NCBI GenBank assembly: GCA_009733575.1
Contig: ML769451.1
Coordinates: 62,001 to 126,000 of the forward strand
DNA from: Gymnopus androsaceus JB14
Lineage: Eukaryota > Basidiomycota > Agaricomycetes > Agaricales > Omphalotaceae
Length of the DNA stretch: 64,000 bases
Direction: 5' to 3'
Below, piece by piece: positions 55,749-64,000 of the stretch (positions are counted from its first letter, which is position 1; every line of letters begins with the position of its first letter). Under the pieces are notes generated by a model. The model had not been told where the DNA came from. It did no database searches and saw only the letters and a list, made by a program, of their open reading frames with translations. Made by a program: the position numbers and the translations under genes.

Positions 55749-56215
55749 TTACAATACTTCGGATTCTAGAGTCAATCAATAGTCTCCTAACGCAGCTTTC
55801 GACTAGCTTGCGCTTTCGAATCTCGTTCTAGTTGGAGATCCTTGTTGGGTGGGAAGCTACCCAAGAGCAAACACAAAGTCGCAGATGCAACACGGACCAA
55901 ACATCTAGATTAATGCAAGGAGATCGAAAAATGCATATGTACTTGCCTCGACTCAGAGTCTCGTGACTTGGTAAGACTTATATGCGCCTTCTCAAGCAGT
56001 AGGCCGTAAGCGGAGGATCCTCCGCCGCGGCCTCGCAGGTACTTAATGCAACGCACCGCGGTAGTGTATCCATACCCGAACCGACTAGCCATGGTGCCAA
56101 GCACCGTTCACATAAGAACGTTCGCTCAATGCGACCAGCGCTGATCGAAATGTAGGTGGTACAGTGTTGTCCACCACGTCTATAGTTTCAACAAATCTTT
56201 AACTACTTTGATCGT

Positions 56216-57561
56216 TTAAAATTTGTAAACCTGCGAACTGTAATTAGAAAAACGATCCAGTGAGATGCGATTGAGTTACCTGGTCCTCAGAATACCCAAG
56301 TTCCTTGAGTACACCACCCAGCTCTCCCTGCTTCATACCAGCCTTGTTTCCAGCTATAGCAGCGACTTGTCCAGGAGGGCCTATAAACGTTCATGAAATC
56401 AGCCTTATCGAATCAGAAGCGGCGGAGCTACATACCACACACAAACACCTTGACTTTCTCCGCCAAACTCGCAGGAGCAACATGTTGCTGAATAATCTCC
56501 TTCGATACGTATCCCGAAGCCCCAGTCCACGATGGTGGGGGTTTATCCAAAAGATACACCACATCAAACTTGGTTGGATACTTTTTCTTCAGGGCTTCGA
56601 GCTCCGATTTGAGGAGAATGTCGGCTTCGGTGACGTTGGAGAATAACAAGGTGAATTTGGTACGGTTGGAGGCATTGGATAGGGCGTGGGTGATTATTTG
56701 GTAGAGGGGAGTGCTACAGGCATTGAGAGAGAGGTTAGACATGAGCGGTTGCTAACTTACATTCCACTTCCACCGCCAATAAGCGCGACTTCGTCGAATT
56801 CATTCACTAGGGGAACCATGTTTAATGAAGTTCTGGCCAGTCAGCTCGGCACACACCTTTGTAGGGGAACTTCGGAATCGGTCCTTTGATGGAAAGCGTG
56901 TCGCCCTCCTATAAAGTGACAATGTGAGCGGAGACGGGATGGAATGATATAGGACGGGAAGGGACCTTCAATGCATGGATGTGCTTGGAAGCATTACCAT
57001 TATCGTATCTCTTAATGAGCAGCGTAAGCTCCCCTTTTTGATTGGCATCCGAGATAGGAGTATAAGGACGAATGATAGGTTTGCCTTTGTCGTCCTTGAG
57101 TGCTTCGGGGTCAGAAGACTTGACCACAAGGCATGACGCAACCGGGAGAAGTGAAGCTTCATTATTGGGCAGCTCAAAGATAAACCTGTATAGGATATGG
57201 GTGATTTTGTGTTACAGAGCACGACGCAAAGCACGTACTCGGAGGTGTTATGGTTGTACGGGACAATCTTCTTCAACTTGAAGTCTTTGAAGTTCTCTGG
57301 ATCAAGAGGACTCTTTTCCTGCAAAGTAGCGGTTTTTCCCGACTGGTTTAGATAGTAATAGCCTCCTAAACCTGCTATACCGGCACCCATGAGATATAGA
57401 GGCAAATTGCTTCGGTCTTTGGGTTTCTCAGCAGTCGCATAGCTGCGCCGAGCAGCTGTACGAAACAGCTGGGTGCGGCCCTAGAGAAGGACTTCATTAG
57501 ACCGAAATAATAATAATAAAAAACTACGAACGAATTGGCGCGTGGTTGCAGCAGATAGCAT
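56216..57561 (-). CDS. NADH-cytochrome b5 reductase, mitochondrial (MCR1-like), copy B
   Basis: Tandem paralogue of the gene at 53518, same function expected. The start at 57561 gives [10 protein letters not shown], then [17 protein letters not shown], the helix [19 protein letters not shown], the FAD motif [38 protein letters not shown], the NAD motif [26 protein letters not shown] and a last exon coding VYKF plus stop (56216-56230). Unlike copy A, the exon junction after HIHALK uses the normal acceptor and gives EGDTL, the usual family sequence. Differences from copy A are mostly conservative and synonymous, so both look under selection. Two active reductases side by side are unusual and could differ in expression. 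Confidence 0.88.
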
Positions 57562-57830
57562 GACAAAAGAAGGTAATTAGTAAATGACAGGGAAGCGAAG
57601 AGGAAACCCGGGTCCCCTGCCGAGGATTATTATATGACGTCGACGGTTGCTCCTTTGATGGGCTGAACCTTTTTTTACTGGTTAATCGCCGTTCATCTAT
57701 ACCTTGGATATTCTCTGCAAGCTCGTCTTTTGGACTCTGCCAAATCTACCAGCCTTTGATCCAAACAATTACAGCAGCAGTCTCAGATCGATCACTTTCT
57801 TCGTTACTCTCACCAAGACCGCCAAAGGAA

Positions 57831-59622
57831 ATGTCCTTTGTGAAGCTTTCAATCTTTGGTACCTCTTTTGAGGTGAGCTTTCCAGCTTTTTCTTCAGAGA
57901 ATTCGTTTATTCATCCTTTATCTGTAGGTTACCACTCGGTACCTCGACCTGCAGCCTGTAGGAATGGGTCAGTAATCTCTTTCCCAATGCTTCCTGTCGC
58001 AAGGCTGATTTATCTTTTCCAAAAGGCGCTTTTGGTCTCGTATGGTATGCAATCTCAGCCTAAAAATCCCTCTCAATGCTCAAATACACCCAGCTCTGCC
58101 AAAGATCAGCTCACAGGCTCCTCCGTGGCGATCAAGAAAATCATGAAACCGTTTAGTACACCCGTACTGAGCAAGCGGACCTATCGAGAATTGAAGTTGT
58201 TGAAGCACATACAGCATGAAAATGTACGTTTGAAGATCTTTTTTACTCAGTTCAGGAGGCTTATCGTTTCTTCAACAGATCATCAGTCTCAGCGACGTTT
58301 TCATCTCACCACTCGAAGATTTGTACTGGAAGCTTTCATCACATTGATACTCTCCATTCTGACCCTAATCCTGCAGATACTTTGTCACGGAGCTTCTGGG
58401 AACCGATTTACATCGATTACTCACGTCGAGACCGTTGGAGAAGCAATTCATCCAGTATTTCCTGTACCAGATTCTTGTAGGTTCCTCAACGTCTTGGTTT
58501 CATGCTTCTAACACGGACATATCATCAGCGAGGATTAAAATATGTGCATTCAGCGGGTGTCGTTCATCGGGACTTGGTGCGCCTTGTTCCGTTATCGTTC
58601 TGTCCTCCATCTAAACCCTACTCCTATTGCAGAAACCCAGTAATATTCTTGTCAATGAGAACTGCGATCTCAAGGCAAGCTCATCCATTACCTCGGCTTC
58701 AAGTTCCCTATACTGATACTGATGTTCATGTGCAGATTTGCGATTTCGGTCTCGCCAGAATCCAAGATCCGCAAGATGACTGGTTACGTTTCGACGCGAT
58801 ACTATCGTGCACCAGAAATCATGCTCACATGGCAAAAGTACGACGTCGCTGTTGATATTCTGGAGTACGGGCTGTATCTTCGCCGAGATGTTGGAAGGAA
58901 AGCCCTTGTTCCCGGGCAAAGACCGTGCGTCACGTCCTGTCTCTCCTTATGCTTACTGACAACCTCCAAACGGTAGACGTGGACCAGTTCTCTATCATAA
59001 CCCAGCTTCTCGGTACCCCTCCTGATGATGTCATTGAGACCATCGCTAGTGAGAATGTGCGTTTCTTTTGCATTACCGCTGTCCGAAAGAGGCACCTATT
59101 CTTATCATGTGTTTGCACCCTAGACCCTTCGCTTTGTACAGAGTCTCCCCAAGCGTGAACGTGTCCCATTCAGCCAGAAATTAAGGACAAGTGATCCTGA
59201 TGGTGCGTGTCGTCCCATACATACAGCGTCATACATCCATTTCTAATGTCAACTGAACCTTGTAGCCCTCGACTTGCTGGAAAAGATGCTAGTATTTGAC
59301 CCCCGTAAGCGGATAAACGCTACAGAGTCCCTCTCGCACGAATACGTCTCTCCCTATCATGACCCGACCGACGAGCCAGAGGCCGCAGAAAAGTTTGATT
59401 GGAGTTTCAACGATGCTGATTTGCCTGTTGATACGTGGAAAGTCATGATGTATAGCGAAATCTTGGGTGGGTGTGACATTCTTTCATTTTTTACGACATT
59501 CGATATTGACATATGCCGTAGATTTCCACCAAACTGGCGACGCAGCAGCAGCAGGCTCCTCAGAAGAAACAGAGGGTGTCGAGGCCACACTTTCCCATCC
59601 TATCGCCTCTTCCGCCACATAG
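57831..59622 (+). CDS. HOG1: HOG1-type stress-activated MAP kinase (two frame-breaking insertions)
   Basis: Orthologue of the osmostress MAPK. The start at 57831 reads [15 protein letters not shown], then [21 protein letters not shown] (Gly loop), [12 protein letters not shown] (VAIK Lys), [44 protein letters not shown] (catalytic loop), [13 protein letters not shown] (DFG), [14 protein letters not shown] (TGY activation lip), [17 protein letters not shown] and a C-terminal part with [32 protein letters not shown] (common docking region) and ASSAT at 59622. About ten introns, one with a GC donor after CDLK. Two single-base insertions break the frame: an extra G at 58775 just before the TGY lip and an extra C at 58860 in VDIWSTG. 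Sequence is otherwise canonical, so consensus error is as likely as true loss. Confidence 0.85.
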
Positions 59623-60975
59623 AGCGTAAATCAAAGTCGGCTGCAGATGCGAATAAATGAACGAATTATCTTCAGTTATGAATCCTTTTGGTTTTTTTTG
59701 TAATGTTTGTATGTGCGCTGCCTCTGGCTGCTTTAGACAGCCTGTTTTTTTTTCTTGTTCTTTTTTTTTTTTTGCCTGCTATGTCTACAGTCATCCTCCT
59801 CCCTTTACCCTTTACTTATTGAATTCATACCGTTCGAATACACGAAGGACTTTCTTTGAATCATGCACAATTTTCTTTAAAACTTGTTCAAGTCCTTGAA
59901 TCTCAAATCGTTCTTTCATCATATTACATATATAACTTTCCTTAAATTGTGTAATGCGTACCAGTGTTGTGCTAGTAGCAAGCAGAGAATCAAAGAATTA
60001 TATATATCTATCTGAAATTCACTTGTACAGACTTGGACTTGGGACACCAAGTAGCGCCCTTAGCGCCCAGCGCGTAAGCTTATTCAAACTTATTTCATTG
60101 GCGTTGAAGCGTTGAATGTGAAGAATCGAAATTATCAACTGCCCAAGTTGGATTTGAACCCCTCCACAAGTTTCGATACGGTCAGCTCAAAAAGGTTCAG
60201 GGATTCTAAAGGTACTTCATCGCGGCAGTTCCAGCAGAATACTAAGCGTCCTCATCTGGCCGAGGTATATCAAGCCTCCCGTCTTCGGTTCAAGCAGATA
60301 TCCAGATTCCATAGTCGACGGTCGGATAACGAATCGATTATATTCCCTGAAATCAGAATCAGGGAATGTTATGATCATGTCGAAATTTACGATCTAGACA
60401 TTTCCCGAGCTCGAAAATTTTGAACTAATAGTCATTCCATTGATAGCTTTTGCTATCCGTCACCAGTCCTACGTCCAACGCCTCGCTGTTGGCATTTATG
60501 ATTATCCTTTTCGCCCGAGAATCGGAGACCATCTGTCTCAACCTCGGATGCTGATGACTGCGGGCTGCATGCTCTTCTCCCTCCCAAGCATTCAACCAGA
60601 CCAGATTGACTGTGCGCAGTCAAGCACGACGACCGGAGAAGCTCCATTGACTACACAGCATAACTAGTTCTATAGGCCATTTTCTATGTTTCTTTCATTT
60701 CGTCCGCAGTGCAAGTCGCGCGCATTAGCGCGTAGATGCTATTGCGGTAGCTCAGTTATAAACATTCTATCATTCCATTAATCGCGCTCTTCACTTTCGA
60801 CTGGGGTATTCATCCCTTTACTTATGTCTCTCTTTTCTGATGCTGATCTTCTTGCCAGTTTACGACGAGCAGAGTTGCGTCGATCCTCAATCTTGATCCC
60901 TTCAATTCAGGTATGCGTACTCATCTCCTTTCATCCTGATACCTTTTACCGACCCTCTATTCCTCCAGGCCCAAC
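59623..60975. other. intergenic region, 1.35 kb
   Basis: AT-rich with T-runs (59747-59772). An open frame at 60112-60423 and another at 60440-60667 have no recognised domain or start context. A 9-bp inverted repeat (ATTCCCTGA / TCAGGGAAT) lies at 60342-60367. No supported gene. Confidence 0.4.
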
Positions 60976-62703
60976 ATGCGGTCTTCTCTTTGGTTGTTTG
61001 CTTCTGCAACATCGACCTGCGTTTATGCCATCACCCTCGAGATGTGTGTACTACATCCTACGTTAGCGCCCACCTAGCCAGCAGACGGCTTCTACCCTGG
61101 TATTACAGCCAGCAGCGCCGCGGTGACAGCCAATCCTGTAACCAACGTCTCGGTTTCAGTCAAAGACTGTCCGGATTCCGATGCACTTCGATTACTGCAA
61201 CGTACTTCACCTACTCCACGCTGGCTTGGACGACGAGGTGGCTACTCACCTACCGGCTTCCAACCCCCGACAACTTCCAGAACCGGTACCTCTCAACGGG
61301 CGGTGGGAGTTACGCATCACCTCTGGAACCATGTCTCTTCCCGGAGAAATCATTTATGGCGCGGTCGCAGGAACCAACCGACGGCGGGTTTGCGATTTTC
61401 GCTCAAATGCTATTTCGACATTCCTAGTCCAGAATGCACCATGGACTGGCAGTCGATCTACATGTTCAGTTACCAGGCCATCCACGAACTCAGCGTCGTC
61501 GGGAAAGCATTTACTAAGGAGTTCTTTAACATGACCGATACCACGAAGCTATACTCGTACTATCAAGGTTGTTCCGAAGGTGGTAGAGAGGGCTGGAGCC
61601 AGGTGCAACGCTTTGGTGACGAGTGGGATGGTGCTGTGATTGGAGCTCCTGCATTTCGCTATGCCTTTCATAGATTCAGCACTTGTACTCAGGGGTCGTC
61701 GAACAGACTCTGGGATACGCTCCTCCAGCCTTGCGAATTGGAGAAGATTGTCAATGAGACGAATCACAGCTTGTGATCCTCTCGATGGGAGAGTGGACGG
61801 TGTCGTGTCACGAACTTGACCTCTGCGCGTTAGATAATGACATCGATGTTCTGATAGGCGAGTCATATTACTGTGCCGCTACAACAGGGATGTTTACTAC
61901 ACCAGAAGCAGAACAGGTACTGTGTCAGCCGAGGGAGTCGCAGTCGCAAAGACGAGCTTGGCTGGCTTGAAAGGACTCGGATGGCAACCAAGTCTATTTT
62001 TCGTATAGACCTTCCGCAGCATTTGACGATGCTGAGACAGAGTGGATGAATGAGACCTCTCAGTCGTGGGAGGTGACCCCGAGTTCTCTTGGGGGTGAAA
62101 CCGTAGCAGTGCTCCTGCAATTACAGAATATTACCAACATCCCGACGCTCGATGGTGCCACCTACGACACACTCCGGGACTGGATCTGGCAATTCTGGAA
62201 CCGATACTCAGACTCGCTCATGACGACCTTGCCTGACCTAACGCCGTTCATGAGCTCCAGCGGAAAGGTCTTACACTACCACAGCGAATCCGACTATAGC
62301 ATCCCCAGAACGTCGTCTGTTCACTATTACGAGTCTGTCAGGTCGGTCATGTACCCCGGCTTGTCGTATAACGACAGTGTGGATGCTATGAACGACTGGT
62401 ACCGGCTGTTCCTCGTACCTGGGGCTGGCCACTGCGCACCTAATGTACGCGGAGCCCAATGGACCCTGGCCTCAAACAAATCTTGCTACCATCATCGATT
62501 GGGTAGAGAACGGAGTCGAGCCCGTGACGCTGAATGCGACAGTCTTGCAGGGCGATGATATTGGAATGGTCCAGCAGATTTGTTCTTGGCCGTTGCGACC
62601 TTTGTGGACGTCGAATGGGACTGTGATGGAATGCGTGTATGATCAAAAGTCTATTGACAATTGGCAATATGACTTGAACGCGTTTCCTTTACCGGTATAC
62701 TAG
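60976..62703 (+). pseudogene. tannase/feruloyl esterase family protein, frame breaks
   Basis: Secreted serine esterase of the tannase family (cleaves gallate or feruloyl esters). A signal peptide is visible at 60976 (MRSSLWLFASATSTCVYA). Family landmarks in order: ADGFYPGITASSAAVTANPV (about 61083), NRYLSTGGGSYA, SLPGEIIYGAVAGTN, MDWQSIYMFSYQAIHELS, YQGCSEGGREGWSQVQRFGDEWDGAVIGAPAF (nucleophile Ser in GCSEGG), HSESDYSIPRTS (catalytic Asp region), VPGAGHCAPN (catalytic His) and the end NAFPLPVY at 62703. The triad is complete, but the reading phase changes several times (around 61300, 61375, 61420, 61780 and 61970) and a TAG stands in frame before ADGFYPG. These small slips amid good conservation suggest a recent pseudogene or sequence errors. 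Confidence 0.75.
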
Positions 62704-63621
62704 GTAGTAGGTACAGTGATATGCAGCAATGCGACGCTTTGACTATCGCTTTCCTTTTTTAACTCGATCATCTCAGCTATTTGACGCTCTTTCCCTTTCT
62801 CTCTCTTCAATTACATTATCGCCATTGCGCCATGCCAGTTACTTTAAAATTTATGCAAGGTACTTAATCGCTTGTTCGCGGACCTCGTTACTCAATTCAC
62901 TTATTCGTTTCTGAGATTTTATCTTTACTGTTTCTTGCTCGCGAACCCTTAATACTCAATTCATGATTTTACTGCTGTCACTTGAGACCCAACTTCAAGC
63001 CTTTATCGCACTACTTCAGCTAAGTATGAAGCTATCTAGTTCGCTCGTCTTCTTGACTAGCTCCATGTGTTTTTCAAGTTTGTCAGCATCATCTTTCTTG
63101 TCTACGTGCTATGCGGTCAAGACTCTCTACTAACCAATCGACGCACGACTTTCAAAATTCCGACCTGACGATGTCGGATCTCAGGAGTATAGTCTCCACT
63201 GGAGCAAGACACTAAGCAAGACACTAAATACTGACAGCGCTGATACTCTTTTCGGATCTTGTTCTCAGACGACATATCGTGGCAAGCAAAAGGATTTCGA
63301 AATTCCAACCTTCAGATTTTCTTTTTCACTCGCAAGTTTTGTTGCCGCGCGCAACAATATTTTGAAGGCTGTTATTCAAGATCCTTCCGGATTGCACTCC
63401 TCTCCGCCTTTCCAGGTCCTTCGGTACTTTATCGCTAGGATTTGGGGACTTTAGTACGTACAATGGTATCAGAATCGCTAATGAGTCGCCTAGAAAATTA
63501 GGTCCCGCAATACTTGCTCGCGCATGTTTCACTCTTAAACGATGATGAAATGAAGCGATCGGATCTACGGTGGCATCTGCTTTAAAAGCTGGAAATCCCC
63601 TTTCCTTCCAAGAAACTTACC
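62704..63621. other. intergenic region, 0.9 kb
   Basis: T-rich upstream part and a short direct repeat (AGCAAGACACTA twice, 63203-63226). No supported gene. Confidence 0.4.
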
Positions 63622-64000
63622 ATGGCTTCACTTCTATCTTGGCTTTTCTCAAGCGTGAAAGACTCCCCTAGTGACGCGTCTTCCATTCTCTGCTCGCAGA
63701 TCCTAAAGGACGCTGACCAGTATCCAGTCGCAGCTGCTCTAGGCGACTTGCTCTTAAACAGCGGAAATTCCTGGCCTCCGAAAGCTACTCACGCCGAGTC
63801 GTGGCCTTCTGCTTTGAAGCCCTATCATACTGTGTATCAGAGAGTCGCGCCCTTCCTTCCTGTTCACGAATCATCTCTAGACGATGCAGAAAATCGCTTG
63901 CTCATCGACAAAACTCGCGCCTTAGTCGTCGCGCTTCTCGAGGAGGAAGTTTATATTCCTGATGTTTGTGAGACATTAGAGGAGTGTTCGTCGGACAGTG
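63622..64000 (+). CDS. uncharacterised protein, N-terminal part (3' end outside window)
   Basis: Not recognised. An open frame from the ATG at 63622 to the window end with no stop or intron, 126 codons, reading MASLLSWLFSSVKD, ILCSQILKDADQYPVAAALG, WPSALKPYHTVYQRVAPFLP and SLDDAENRLLIDKTRALVVA. The composition is that of a soluble helical protein with no signal peptide and no membrane segment. The rest of the gene is needed to assign a family. Confidence 0.55.
   Translation, partial: MASLLSWLFSSVKDSPSDASSILCSQILKDADQYPVAAALGDLLLNSGNSWPPKATHAESWPSALKPYHTVYQRVAPFLPVHESSLDDAENRLLIDKTRALVVALLEEEVYIPDVCETLEECSSDS

Larger units (their letters stand above)
54890..56215. other. spacer between duplication units with tRNA relics
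   Basis: Upstream region of b5 reductase A and downstream region of copy B. It holds a tRNA-Ser 5' fragment (55090-55116) and the tRNA-Ser pseudogene (55678-55748), listed separately. No protein gene recognised. Confidence 0.45.
55678..57561. repeat. tandem duplication unit B
   Basis: Second copy of the tRNA-Ser plus b5 reductase unit. The offset is about 2.7-2.8 kb from unit A. The reductase is intact; the tRNA has decayed. Confidence 0.75.

Noticed and set aside
60112..60423. 103-codon plus-strand frame
   Set aside because: No domain and no promoter or splice evidence.
60735..60765. GGTAGCTCAGT string resembling a tRNA D-arm
   Set aside because: No T-arm or acceptor partner downstream; isolated similarity.

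Overview
This window is nuclear DNA of a filamentous basidiomycete, most likely a mushroom-forming Agaricomycete. The evidence is dense genes with many 50-65 nt GT-AG (and some GC-AG) introns, plus families typical of that group: a GH51 arabinofuranosidase, a DUF5695-type secreted protein, an F-box protein, a basidiomycete-style G-alpha with a long insert in its helical domain, a TRANK1/UvrD-like helicase, a mushroom-type BTB protein, a tannase-family esterase and a DIRS-type tyrosine-recombinase retrotransposon. I cannot name the species.

Layout. 1-2195 (-): GH51 arabinofuranosidase, cut by the window edge. 2869-6331 (+): secreted DUF5695-like protein, divergent from it. 6834-8210 (+): F-box protein. 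8447-11178 (-): MFS sugar transporter. 12482-13459 (+): membrane-anchored fragment that runs antisense into the 3' end of a prolyl 4-hydroxylase (13292-14292, -). 13953-33009 holds three copies of a P4H / G-alpha / RidA segment. Copy 1 (13953-19556) has a broken G-alpha and a broken RidA. A 4.8 kb DIRS element (19557-24326, -) separates it from copy 2 (24327-about 27530), which lacks its 5' part and is full of single-base indels. Copy 3 (27597-33009) has an intact 543-codon G-alpha and an intact RidA but only a P4H stub. 33526-42026 (+): very large UvrD/TRANK1-like helicase. 42205-44165 (+): P4H paralogue split by a 1.16 kb inverted-repeat element. 44407-46951 (-): ASE1/PRC1/MAP65 microtubule bundler. 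47435-48428 (+): SAM methyltransferase. 48941-50159 (-): unknown gene. 50400-52217 (+): BTB gene with a broken tandem copy upstream. 52839-57561 (-): tandem duplication of tRNA-Ser plus mitochondrial NADH-cytochrome b5 reductase. 57831-59622 (+): HOG1-type MAP kinase with two single-base insertions. 60976-62703 (+): tannase/feruloyl esterase with several frame breaks. 63622-64000 (+): start of an unrecognised gene.

Themes. Local duplication dominates: P4H x3 plus a paralogue, G-alpha and RidA x3, BTB x2, b5 reductase plus tRNA x2. Signalling genes (G-alpha, HOG1) and secreted carbohydrate- or ester-cleaving enzymes are the other recurring content. The G-alpha has Ala where the catalytic switch II Gln normally sits, lacks the N-terminal myristoylation Gly, and appears to need a 3-nt exon. 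Single-base indels in otherwise well-conserved genes (copy 2, HOG1, tannase, helicase) suggest that part of the apparent pseudogenisation is consensus error from long reads, so broken genes here should be read with caution.
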